Assembly (NCBI RefSeq): GCF_024139115.2
Contig: NC_085139.1
Coordinates: forward strand, 7,597,533 to 7,661,532
Origin: Armigeres subalbatus
Taxonomy: Eukaryota > Arthropoda > Insecta > Diptera > Culicidae
DNA: 64,000 nt
Direction of reading: 5' to 3'
The position numbers and the translations under genes were made by a program. The notes under the pieces were generated by a model, which was given only the letters and a program-made list of their open reading frames with translations, was not told where the DNA came from and did not search any database. Shown here piece by piece: positions 1-10,574 of the stretch; within the stretch, counting starts at the first letter, position 1, and the number at the start of each line of letters is the position of its first letter.

Positions 1-470
1 TTTTTGAATTTGGAATGGATTCGACCAGGATTTCGACTGGATTTTGATTCAGATTGTATTCGAATTTGATTGATTTAGATTTATTTAGATTAGATTTCAA
101 TTTAATTCGGATTTTTAGATTTTTAATATTGGATTGAATATGATTTGGATATGGGTTGGATTTAAATTTTGATTGGATTTGCATTGAATTCGGATTTGAT
201 TTAAAATGGATTAGGATTGGATATGGATTGGAATTGGTTTTGCTTCATTTTTTATTTAGATTAAATTAGAATTGGGTTGGGATTAGGTTTGGACAAAATT
301 TAAAATAGGTTTGAAATGGATTTGGATTCGGATTGGATTTCGATTGGGTTTGGATTTGGTTTTAATTTGTGTCGGATCAAATTTGAATTGGATGTAGGTG
401 ATATAGAAATGGATCTGGATTTGACTTGAATTTAATTTGGACTGGGTTTGAATTTTTAATTACTTTATTT
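1..470. repeat. Degenerate GGATTT/GGATTG satellite-like tract
   Basis: The first 470 bases are dominated by variants of GGATTTGGATT, TTGGATTGGATT and GAATTTGATT, in imperfect tandem order with no long open frame. It reads as an old, diverged microsatellite or minisatellite of about 6 to 12 bases per unit. It runs off the left edge, so its full length is unknown. Confidence 0.8.
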
Positions 471-574
471 TAGAAATTTAGTGATTGCAACTGTATTTGG
501 TTTGGATTGAGATAAACTGAGATCATAAAAATCTGGCATTTTATTATTCTTCTTTTTCGTCAATGGCTCTACAT

Positions 575-690
575 TCCAACTGGAACTTGGCCTGCTGTAT
601 CCGAAAACATCCTAGGGCCGGGCTAAGAATCGAACGCCATCTTCAGATTGGCAATCCTACACCTTTGCTCGAAAGGCTAACATGAGACCT
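575..690 (-). mobile_element. tRNA-derived SINE fragment (Feilai-like)
   Basis: On the minus strand a tRNA-like head is visible. It ends in a B-box-like GTTCGATTC (positions 624-638, reverse complement) and is followed by a short GC-rich stretch and a GAAAAC-type body, as in mosquito tRNA-derived SINEs. The A box is weaker. It is a fragment with no clear target duplication. Family assignment is by resemblance only. Confidence 0.5.
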
Positions 691-699
691 GGCGCTTTC

Positions 700-2835
700 A
701 AGAAAATTCAAAACATGCATGAGTGAATCAGTCTATTGACGATGCGATGTTAAAGTTGAACTGTTAAGGTTCATCTTTTTGCCAAATTTGTGAGGTTTCT
801 GGCCTCCAGACCTAACTACGACAAGCGTTACAAGTGCTGGGGCTATTGGATTACAATTGTTATACTCTTATAATCCTAGTTAAGACATAACATAGGCAAG
901 GCAGTTCGAGTCTATCAAACATCACTTTCTAATATTCAGCTTTTGAAATGAGCTATCGGCAAATGTTTCTTCTATTTAGTGTCTCATGTTTAATTACCGT
1001 AGTCATTGTCTGCTCCGTCTTGAAGATCGAAGATCGCATTTGTATCACCTATAGAAGAAAGATAACAACGTGACATGTTGTCATCAAGTAGATGTTTTCG
1101 ATTTATTTAATCAGAGATCTAAAAACTTTGTTGAATTATTCAAATTTTCCCTTTCAATCTTCATACTACAATCCTGATCGTGACCGGTTATATGCACTTT
1201 TCTTCACCATATCTCCGATCACCGCAACAATCCAGTTCAAACTTGCTCAAACGCCTGCCGCACTGAGCCCTTTACACAATTATCGGCTAATGTTTGACAC
1301 TGACCAATCCCAACGCCTCAGTATTATTATCCGCTGACCAGCTTGCTCGTTCAGATGGTGGACGGCGATGCCGCTGCTCCGTCCGTGTTGCGTTGCCTTG
1401 TCCGATAAAATACGGACAATTGCTATCCGAAGAAGGTGAGTTATTACCCATTTATTGTAATTTAGATCGATTTCAAGACCAGGCAGCGGCCCTCTCGATA
1501 AACTCATGCGGCTAGACATAGGTACATATAGCCTGGTCGCGTTCGCAAAAGGATCCGGTTAAACGCTCATGCAAGAGTAGGTGAATATTATAGGTTTCAC
1601 AAAAATCATAAATCTAAAAAACAACATAATCTTCAAGGCTGTTTGGGTGTTGACTTTCCATAAAATATGATGAATTACGTGGCAGATCAATTCAACGCAA
1701 CTTCACAGTCACTCCTAATTTGATTGGCACATTGTTGATATCAACAAAAGCTACCCTGGTAAAACCACGTTCTTAAAGGTTGCTTCTCATGAGATGGAAA
1801 CGAGCCACTTGTTGGTCAATAATGAGCATTCAAATGCCATAGGCTTACACGGTACACGGGCTTTACAGCACACAATTCGAAAAAGATCGATCTGACACGC
1901 GATCGTACGATGCAATACGTGAAACGAAATTGACAGGCGAATCGCCTACCTTTTTTCATGCATTCATGAATGGTTTTGGTTTTCGAAGATGCTTTCCTAT
2001 TGAACAAAGACGTGGATAGTCTTTTTTCAAAAATTCGGAACAATTATTACAAACTTGATCAAGTAATTACATTTTTGAATAAGTATAACAAACAGTTCTC
2101 CGTGGATCACTCAATCGCGGAGGTCGTCGCCTCTGCCACTCACCTGTGCACTTGGTTGGTGCAGAATGGGATCGATACGCTTGGCGCCCTACGCGAAACA
2201 CATAGACCACATACCAATTCTCCTCTTTGTTCCATCACGACCAACGACGATTGGAATGGATGTGGATTTGGATTAATGAGATTGGTGCAGGATAGAGTTT
2301 CCTGTCGGCAGCACACCCTGCGCAGCTAGCCGCTGGCTGCTTCGGCGATGGCGTGGATTAGCACGAGAACAGTAGGAGTGTCAGACTTAGAACGGACGAA
2401 GTGGGAAAGGCGATATAAGCCTATTGATTTTGTGCAACCGCAGCTGCTCTTTCGTACTTATATGTTCGCTCAATGCTTTATGATAGTTCACGCGAATTCT
2501 GGTGTCGATTCGAGCTAACAAGAAATGCAAATATGTATTTTCATTACCTATTTTGTTATAATATAATGATTCATTATAGTGTGAGATTTTTGATTTTTTT
2601 TTTTGGACCGCCACTTCCCCCACACCAAGAAACTCGCACATAGAGCTTCCTGGAAATGGACGCATCTAATATTTTAAACAAACAAAGAAGACTAACAAAA
2701 AATACAAATCAATTAAAATGCTAAGGTATGTGTGATGAGCAATTACAGCTATAAGTTTATCAGGGTGTACCTAGTGGTTCCTTTTGAGAGATTCCTATTA
2801 GAGTAGCGAAAAATGAAAATAAGCCGATATAGTGT
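700..2835. other. Unassigned sequence, no supported gene
   Basis: I recognise no family here. A plus-strand open frame of 119 codons (1970-2329) has no recognisable motif and ordinary AT-rich composition. Near 1434 the sequence GAAGAAG|GTGAGTTA resembles a strong splice donor after a moderately GC-rich block (about 1285-1434). That block could be a host exon, but no acceptor or conserved reading frame supports it. I see nothing else here. Confidence 0.3.
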
Positions 2836-2837
2836 AG

Positions 2838-3715
2838 AAAACCCAGATTAATCCACCTACAGTGAGATTTTGACCCTTCCTTTTAGTTATCAGGATTTTT
2901 TTCCAGACTCCAGTATTTAAGCCGAGATAAAACTACTCAGCTTCCCACGGTGATTTACCGTTGCCTACTCAAAGGCGGATGTCATGGGTTGAATAACAAC
3001 TTAACGAATGATAACGTACTGTGCTTCATGCTGCCTATCTATAAGGTGCTCGTCGGATTGAATAACTATTGTGACATGGTTAGTAACTATCGTAACGGTG
3101 GTTTAATATATTGTACTCGTAATTTCCAGAGACCTCGATATTAATTAATCCAGAACTAACTAAATCAGTCATTGATCTGAGCGAAACTCAATAGCGTTCA
3201 ATAATAACATATATTTCGCCTTATGGATGCCTAATTTGGTAAAACTAAACTTGTTCAATACCTTAAAAATGAGCGAGATTTTTATGGTAGTAAATTTCAG
3301 AATTTGCACACATACGCACACATACATGCATGCATACAAGTGATCTATTAGTGTCTCAAAACATGCTCACCTTTTGCTATCTAGCTCCCACTGAAGAAAT
3401 TTTTGAAATCCCTTTCAATTTTTACGTTTTTTGCTTTTCTGAGAAGATTTTCTTATACATGCCTCTATATGTTCCTAAATTAAAATCATTTGTTTCTTTG
3501 AAACAAATCAGAAAAATAGGCATAATTCCATGTCATATTATTTGTTATAATTATATTTTCAATGTCAAAGTGTATTTGTTTAAAATACCATACATTTTAT
3601 TTAATAATTCACGAGATTTCTTGATAGATCAATACGTAACACACCTGCGTAACGCATACAAAGTGAAATTATAGACACTTCCGAAGGAAGGGTCAAAAAT
3701 TAAAAAAAAGAGTGT
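2838..3715. repeat. Dispersed repeat end plus AT-rich unassigned DNA
   Basis: Positions 2846-2868 carry a variant of the motif CTAGGTGGATTAATC on the minus strand. The same repeat end occurs at 19450-19490, 48980-48996 and 61020-61045. A matching GACCCTTCC / GGAAGGGTC pair lies at about 2873 and 3683 in inverted orientation, so 2873-3690 may be one decayed inverted-repeat element. A CA-rich microsatellite sits at 3305-3335. The plus open frame 3330-3674 is low-complexity F/Y/K-rich translation with no recognised domain. Confidence 0.4.
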
Positions 3716-4671
3716 ATTTTCATATTTATGACTGGCAAGTTATAACAAGAAATCATTTATTTTTGATTTGAAATATAGTTTTAATTTGTTTTTGAATAAG
3801 AGACGACTATTTATGTTTTTCAAATATTCTGGTAGTAAATTATATGAAGATGGACCGTAGAAAGAGATAAGCATGTGACCCAGACAAGTTAATGCTCTCG
3901 AACATATTGTCAGTTTCGCTGGTAACAAAACGCGCCGATCACTTTTTAAGCACCTTTAAAATCGTCGCCAATATCATTATTTTCAATCTGTGGTAGTTCA
4001 AAGCCAAATTATGAAAATATGCATGAAAAATAGTACTAAATTTCGGGAAATAATGTGATTATTGAAATCAAACAATTTTGTTCACAGTTGATCTGACAGA
4101 TCTTATGGCCATTTTTACTGGCGACGATTTCGGCGACGATTTGCTTTGTGACGATTTCAAATCGTCGCGGCCGATAAGGTGGGAAATTGATAATAATAAA
4201 GCTCAAAATAATTTTCTTATCAATAATAAATTATTTGCGGATCTAGTATTATGCACGTGATTCATAGTAGTAAGCGTGATATTGTAGTGCAAATTTTGAT
4301 CTCAAATACACAAATACACAAATAAACAAGTATGTAACTTGCATAATCCGCGAAGTGAAAGGATACTATGATAACCGTTTGTATAGAGTTGACTGGTAGG
4401 ATATAATTGCGGCAGTTGAATTATAATTTCAGGCATCTCTTCTGTAGGACTTGTAGTTTTCTTATATTGGACTTGCTAGCATGACCCCATACGATTATAA
4501 GGTATTGTAAAAGGGAGTGAATACAGCCATAATAATAACTGAAAAGTGCACGTTGTGGCACAAATTTTCTAACACGATACATAAGACCACACAAAGCCGA
4601 TATTCTTTTTCGAATTTGCTGTATATCCCGGGCAGAAGCTATGAACAGAATAACAAAACATGATATGGACT

Positions 4672-4881
4672 TGATTGATATAAGAGATAAAAGAACAGGC
4701 AACAATATCAAAAATTTGCACCGAAATATCATTTAAATATCAAGATATGCTATGGATAAGAACAAACTAATGGCACATGTTATTGATCACTTCTTACAAA
4801 TAGCATAGCTTGATCTTTTTATGATATTTCAGTGCAAAATATTGATATTATCGTCTGATCTTTTATCTCTTATATCAATCA
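4672..4881. mobile_element. Palindromic MITE inside non-LTR element A
   Basis: The segment begins TGATTGATATAAGAGATAAA and ends with its near-perfect reverse complement. Pairing continues inward for about 80 bases (GCACCGAAATATCAT against ATGATATTTCAGTGC) around a loop of about 40 bases. It lies in RT coding sequence of element A, so it is an insertion. I could not fix a target duplication in the AT-rich flanks. Confidence 0.7.
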
Positions 4882-5434
4882 CTTCCATATCTCATTTTGA
4901 TATCTTATCAACATTTGATATTATTGAGCTATTTTCGTCTACTCGGGATGGCTGTTGCAAGAGAATATAGGGTCCAATATCAAACCTAGATATTTGAAGT
5001 GCGAAGTTTGAACCTTCTCGATCACCTGAATCCCTACGCATGGATCATTGTGTGGATATTTTTTTTCCTCGGAGAATAAATAACATGTATTTTGTTTTAG
5101 ACAAATTCAATGAAAGAAGATTGGTATCAAAATATTTCATAAGCAAGTTCATATCACTTGTTACATGTTGTATGATGGACGAAGCATCAGCATCTGGGTA
5201 GAAAAGTTCTATGTCGTCAGATGTCGTCAAATAATTTCGGTATTCTTTTTAATCGTAGATTTCCAATATCATTGATATAAATCAAGAATAGAAGAGCCCC
5301 GATGTTGCTCCCTTGTGGAACCCCAATATCGATAGACCTTGAGGTACTTCGGGCATCGTTCAGAACTACAAACTGTTTCCTGTCGTTTAAATAGCTTCGA
5401 ATGATATCAGTAGCTAGGCCACGTATACCATAGC

Positions 5435-5590
5435 TAATGTGACCAGCATGCGTCCTGCGAAACGCGGGACGACTGTCTGGACTGCGTCACTGGCTTGAAA
5501 ATAGATTCTCCAAAAGTACATTTCGCATAGAATCTGCCCAAAAAAAATTGGAAAAATATTTGTAAGGCTGTATGACGTCTGATCACATTA
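5435..5590. mobile_element. 156-bp MITE, TAATGTGA termini, 8-bp target duplication
   Basis: The element starts TAATGTGACCA and ends TGATCACATTA. It is flanked on both sides by ACCATAGC (5427-5434 and 5591-5598). Removing the element and one flank restores continuous RT coding in element A (KLECYGIRG across the site). An 8-bp duplication suggests a hAT-type transposase in trans. A 212-bp relative at 28529-28740 has the same ends and its own 8-bp duplication. Confidence 0.9.
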
Positions 5591-5683
5591 ACCATAGCAC
5601 TCCAGTTTCTGCAAAAGAATATTGTGGTTCAACGTGTCAAACGCCTTTTTGAGGTCAATAAAGAGACCTCCAAGTTCTCTCCT

Positions 5684-5870
5684 TAGCCGTGCGGTAAGAT
5701 GCGCAGCTACAAAGCAAGACCATGCTGAGAATGGCTGGGTTTGATTCTCGGTGCCAGTCTAGGCAATTTTCGGATTGGAAATTGTCTCAACTTCCTTGGG
5801 CATAAAAGTATCGTCGTGTAAGCCTCATGATATACGAATGCAGAAATGGTAACTTGGCTTAGAAACCTTG
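5684..5870 (+). mobile_element. tRNA-derived SINE (Feilai-like)
   Basis: A pol III B-box-like sequence GGTTTGATTCTCG lies at 5738-5750, about 50 bases after a weaker A-box region. A body follows with CTTGGGCATAAAAGTATCGTCG and CGAATGCAGAAATGGTAACTT, the style of Aedes Feilai SINEs. It abuts the 5' truncated end of non-LTR element A. No target duplication was confirmed. Confidence 0.65.
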
Positions 5871-6810
5871 TCATCTCCCCGCCCGAGGAAAGGGGGGAGT
5901 CGCATGAGACGAAGACAAAATAGGTGGAAAGAAGATGTACTGATACTGGTCCCATTGACCCACTTACCAATTCTGCCTACAAACCTGGTTCGAAATAAGT
6001 ACAGCGAAACCAACAAAAAAGAAGACGAATCGAGTCATCGTGTTCCAAAGCAAAAGTATAAATTTTACATGCAAAACTGTAGGTGATGTTTATTAAAGTG
6101 TTACTTATATCCTAAGTGTACTTACATTCTAAGTTTTAGTACTTATCCTACTGTATGGTGTCCGTGTCGTGCGTGTATCCCACGTAGACTGCTAGAATTG
6201 GCCCGGAACAGAAAGTCCATGACTACTGGCGGGAAGCCAGCAACTCCGAGATCCAGTAATTCAGTGGCCATGGTGGGATGCTACGTCACCACACCACCAG
6301 AGCGATGAATGTCACCGCCATGCAGAATTTTGGATAGAAAAGACGGGCCTGTATGAGAACAGCATTGAATGATCACTTCAGCGCTCCAGTCGAATACATT
6401 TCGGAAACTATTTAGATATTTATCTTCCTTGCTTACCGATCTCACGTAATCACTATTGCTCTACTCTGCCATCGCTACATGCATCGTCATGCATTCATTT
6501 GAAAGCTGAGGGTTTGAGGCTGTAGGTTCAAATTTAATTAAATCTATATCCACTGAAATTATCACCACTCTTTACCTCCTGCACAGCCTATCTCAACTCA
6601 CCCTCTACCGCACCACTATGATCACTGTATTATAGGTTAGGTAGCACTACAAATTGATTACTGCTAGTCAGGCAAAGAGCACAGAAAACGGTATTGCCTG
6701 CTTGAGATTTAACTAGCAACTGATCTGATCAAAGTTCCGTTCGGGATATAACGTTGTTCCTAGTTGTAGTGGTCAGTGGTCATTCTCTTATCTCTTAGTT
6801 TTATCAGATA
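5871..6810. other. Unassigned sequence, no supported gene
   Basis: Open frames here are short and overlap on both strands, and I recognise no domain. The sequence around 6170-6330 is moderately GC-rich (CCCGGAACAGAAAGTCC, CACCACACCACCAG) and could be part of another repeat. Nothing else is visible. Confidence 0.3.
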
Positions 6811-6818
6811 AGGAGAGC

Positions 6819-9550
6819 CAGAGGCGCATCCACGTTCCGAGTCGTGGGTAGGACAAATGGAAAATACTGATTTGGGCTACAGTCTAGTATTAGCGGAGCG
6901 TATAAATTCGCAGGTGTTACAAACCTACTCCAGAAGCATTTTGATTTTATGCTTGTTTTTGTGAAGGTCATGGAAAGCATATTATGGTTTTGGAGATCCT
7001 TATTAAATTAAAAATGTTACTTGGGTGGACTATTGAATGGAAGTAGCATCACTTCCATCCGTTTACACAAATAATGATTTTATTTGGGACATCTATACTT
7101 AGAAAGGAGCTACGTCCTCTTATCGGTGCCACAGAAGGTTATGGAACAGTCAGTCAGTTATGGAACAGTCAGGTATAACGGTAGGAATAGTTTTGGTAAA
7201 TCGTGAAACACAAAAAGAATTAAGAAATACAGAATAGGAAAAGGTAAAGGCTGCGGTCGAGCTCATGACCTCCTGCTTGTACACAGATAAAAATATGTTG
7301 CGATTTTAAATGTATTTTCATGCACATATTTGGAGCATGCAAATAAACGCAATATTCAATTCATCTTACTGTTCTGTTAAATCAAAATAAACTTAAACGG
7401 TGCTTGCTAGTAAAATACAGTCAAATTTAATTGAATATTGAATGTTAATTCGCTCAATGGGTTCAGCTGCAATTTTACACGTAATTGAATATTCAAAACT
7501 ATTTGCTGTGTAGGCAGAAATGATATCCACTAGACCACTGAGCTTGTCTACGAATTGGGCAACAATTCTGGTAATGAGAAATCGATGCACAATGCACATT
7601 CTAACTATACTTAATACTACCACTGAAAGCATAACTGTTCCATGTTGATATGAAATCCATTTCGCTATGGGAAAGTTATGTTTTCCATTTAATCAATTTT
7701 AAAAATAATCAAGGCTTGAAAAATCCTTACCTACAGAATATTTATATAATTTGAAAAAAAAATCCTCGATTTTTAGCGTTAGCGTTAGCGTTAGCGTTGT
7801 TACGGTATACTTCGTAGATTGGACACTAGTGATACTCATGTTTCTTATGGAATCCTTATCCAGATTGCTATCGGAAATCAAGGTGGGGAGTTACCCTTGA
7901 TTCCAATCTAAGATAACAATGGCATAAGCATGAGGATTACTACTCCCGGCCACGCCCATCTTTACCGTAACTAGGGATAGGAAAGGAAATGTTGATGTAG
8001 AACTTACTTAACGAGAGGCCCCCGACTTGGCGACGCCCTCATAAGTTCTACAGAGTCGGTGGTTTGGTAGGGTAAGGTAGGTCATGGAGGTTTGCCTCAA
8101 GCTGGCAATTCGACCCACAGACTATGTTGTTTACCTGTTTTATTTAAACTCTTGCCAGCCGGCTGTCGAAAGAGTATGCTAATATCAATTTTATTTACAG
8201 TTTATTCTTTAAATTATTTACAGACGATTTCTTAACCTCAATCTATCAACAAATATCCGTTGAACAAATTTAAATTTACCAAATTTGTACTTTCTGCTCA
8301 GTGAGCAAAACGATTCTTCTAGGTTCATCGAATACAAAAATCAAACCATGCCTTTTTAAAGATAATTATACTAAACTTTTACAAAGTTTTATTTCAAGTA
8401 TTTTCGCGATTTCTGATATAAAATTCAATAGCAAACAATCAAACAAAATTAAAATATTCTAGCTAAATTTTACTATTTTGGTCGAGCATGGGTCAGCCGC
8501 CTGACACCCGCGTTGAAAAAATATGTTCCATGCTTGCCCCCACATAAAATAATAACGTGTGCTAATCACTAATGATACTAAAAGATTTAAATGAAATTAG
8601 GCATTGTTCCCGCTTATCATTTTAGCACCGCCAGGGGAACTTGGCCAGTACCCACTGCACTTTTCTTTCCCTTTCCACAAACAATTACCATCATTTGTGA
8701 TATTTCAACGGAATTTTATTGGGAATTCTGAAAAGGCAGACAATCAATGCAGTTAGATTGCCAGGTAATACGTGCACATCGTAGCACTGGTGATGCATCA
8801 CAATCGTATATATACAGGAGTATATGCACTATATGATGACATTGACCGGAAGATTAGATAAGCATTTCCCCCCCAAAAAAATCCTCGATTTTTAGGACAA
8901 ATATTGTTTTTCTATTATCGATTATCAAATATCTCCTTACAAGCTTCAAAAAGAAGTTAGGAGTCACAGAAATTTGAAAACATACTCAATGGTTTTAATA
9001 AAGTATTGCTTACTGCTAGCATTTCCTATTATAGAAAATGTTATGGATCTAGCGATACAAATCAAACCACCAAAAATCACATGATTGCCAAAGAATCTGT
9101 TTTGGGAGCTCAGAAACCCTTACGGATAAGATTTTGAGCGGACTTCGGTATGTTTCTGGCTTCTCAAATTTCAATAGATCTACTAACGTTTGAAGAAAAG
9201 TTTTTCCGTGGGCTTCTAATAATCGTGCTATATCATAACTTCTAAATAAATATTTATATATTCTAAGAAGTAAAGTTTAGACATCTTTGAGAGCTTTATG
9301 GATTATAAAGTGCCTGAAGTCCTGAAGAACAATCAGTCTTTTTCTTCAGGATCTCAAAAGCATCTATGATTATTGTTTGGACTCTGTTAAACTTTAAAAT
9401 AACATTCTGCTAACAAAAAATTTCTTACCATCGAATAACTTCATATGTTCTTACTGTAATCATGGGTAGGACAATGCTTTGACTGTCCCACCCAGAAAAA
9501 TTCATGCGTAGGACATGTCCTACTTGTCCCACCCACTCCCGGCGCCACTG
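6819..9550. mobile_element. 2.7-kb non-autonomous hAT-like DNA transposon
   Basis: The left end reads CAGAGGCGCATCCACG and the right end, reverse-complemented, reads CAGTGGCGCCGGGAG. The 8-bp direct repeat AGGAGAGC flanks it (6811-6818 and 9551-9558). CAG[A/T]GGCGC termini with an 8-bp duplication are characteristic of hAT elements. Both subterminal regions carry GTAGGACA motifs (GGGTAGGAC; GTCCTACTTGTCC). No transposase-length ORF is present, so mobility would need a partner. A 1.05-kb relative with the same ends is at 17463-18510. It contains a nested insertion at 7779-8868. Confidence 0.85.
7779..8868 (-). mobile_element. Nested retroposon-like insertion with GCTAAC-repeat tail
   Basis: A 21-base sequence beginning AAAAAAATCCTCGATTTTTA occurs just left (about 7757-7777) and just right (about 8874-8894) of this segment, as a long target duplication of retroposon type. 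On the minus strand the segment ends in four GCTAAC units, a short tandem 3' tail. Just before the tail comes CCAATCTACGAAGTATACCGTAAC; a near-identical block is at 17912-17933. The DNA at 7930-8060 (GGCCACGCCCATC, CCCGACTTGGCGACGCCCTC) recurs in diverged form at 22505-22610 and 57930-58015. No ORF over 60 codons suggests a gene product, so this may be a non-autonomous family. Confidence 0.55.
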
Positions 9551-9558
9551 AGGAGAGC

Positions 9559-9905
9559 AATGGCTGTTTCACAAGAGAAAGCTGGCAATTGGAGATGATC
9601 TACCACATGGCATACAGTTTAATCGACTAACCGGTGGCATGTATATATGTTTGATCTGCAGATATATGGATCAGCCCAGAATTCAGATTCTATCACACCG
9701 CAGCGTTTCATATGCGCTGGCACGATGATCTTGCCAAATAGGGTATATTGGCAGGTCATGGACTATGAAGAGTTGTGGATATGTTCTGTTGTCGTGTTGT
9801 TTAGTGGAGGTGGATTACAAAATTGTAAGAAAATTGACCCATACCTTCGTTCCGTACACTAGACTAGAAGCTCAAAAATTGCTTCCCCGGTACAAAACAA
9901 AATCA
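9559..9905. other. Unassigned sequence
   Basis: Between the hAT-like element and a SINE tail I see only a 71-codon open frame with no recognisable motif. Nothing is supported. Confidence 0.3.
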
Positions 9906-9909
9906 GTAG

Positions 9910-10035
9910 TAGTGCGCAGGTTACAACCTCGCAGTTGATAACTGTGGAAGTGCTAAATGAACACTAAGCTGCGAGGCGGCAATGTCCCATGTAATGTAAT
10001 GGGGATGTAATGCCAATGAAGAAGAAGAAAGAGAC
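9910..10035 (+). mobile_element. Feilai-like SINE 3' part
   Basis: It contains GATAACTGTGGAAGTGCTAA, ATGAACACTAAGCTGCGAGG and a terminal AATGCCAATGAAGAAGAAGAAAG. This is the conserved 3' body and GAAGAAG tail of the Feilai-type SINE. A minus-strand copy of the same body is at 45250-45430. The tRNA-like head is not clear here. Confidence 0.7.
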
Positions 10036-10117
10036 CCCCAACAATACATTTCTGATCAATATTGTGGTGATCTACCACTACATTGTCTCAAAGCATCTAC
10101 CCGTCAAGGTACATCAG

Positions 10118-10505
10118 CGCAGGCTTGTAAAATGTCATCTGCATGTCATTTGACTAATTTGTTCATAACTTTCTTTAGAAGCCAAATTTATTCCATAATT
10201 TTAGATGTACTCATAACGCTTTAGTAGGGCTATACTTTTGTCCAAGGGTACATTGCTCTAAATATATCATCTGAGGCTGGAGAGTGAAAACTGTCCAAAA
10301 TGTCACGTGTCATTTGACATAATGTCATTTGAATGACATTTTGCCTCCCACGCCTCAGATTACATCTTTACATCAATGTCTTGTTAGACAAAGTTGTAGG
10401 CACATTTAAGAGCTATAAGTTCGTCATACATCATGAATTGATAGATACCTTCTGGAAAAAGTTCTGGGAAAATTATACAAACGAATGCAAATGACATTTT
10501 ACAAC
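10118..10505. mobile_element. MITE-like element with TTGTAAAATGTCAT termini
   Basis: The left side reads CAGCGCAGGCTTGTAAAATGTCAT. The right side, reverse-complemented, reads CAGTGTTGTAAAATGTCATT. The interior repeats TGTCATTTGA in both orientations near 10310-10345. The CAG-start termini hint at hAT ancestry, but the flanks (AGGTACAT and AGGACAAT) agree at only about five of eight bases, so the target duplication is unproven. Confidence 0.5.
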
Positions 10506-10574
10506 ACTGCAGGACAATGAAAACCAGGCAGCTCATCGATAGGTAAATAATTATGAATATTTACCTCTCGATAG

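Larger units (their letters stand above)
3740..5690 (-). pseudogene. Non-LTR retrotransposon A, reverse transcriptase relic (Jockey/CR1/L2-like)
   Basis: Minus-strand translation in pieces recovers an ordered RT ORF. Near 5690-5600 there is a segment resembling F-DL-KAFDT-NH-ILL-KLE-YGIRG. From 5434 down to 5250 come GLATDIIRSYLNDR and a GVPQGS-type block. Then a degraded palm motif (LFYPDADA) and LNLSKTKYMLF appear at 5230-5045, a connection region at 4732-4421, and the C-terminal NLLPEYLKNINSRLLFKNKLKLYF block at 3928-3740. That C-terminal block is typical of Jockey/CR1/L2 RTs. Frames are broken by stops, frameshifts and three insertions: a 156-bp MITE at 5435, a palindromic MITE at 4672 and an unresolved segment of about 0.5 kb at 3930-4430. 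Normal ORF2 is two to three times longer, so the copy is 5'-truncated and dead. The clade within this group is uncertain. Confidence 0.75.

Noticed and set aside
7776..7799. Telomere-like GTTAGC repeats
   Set aside because: There are only four hexamers, and they are better explained as the 3' tail of a retroposon bracketed by a long target duplication.
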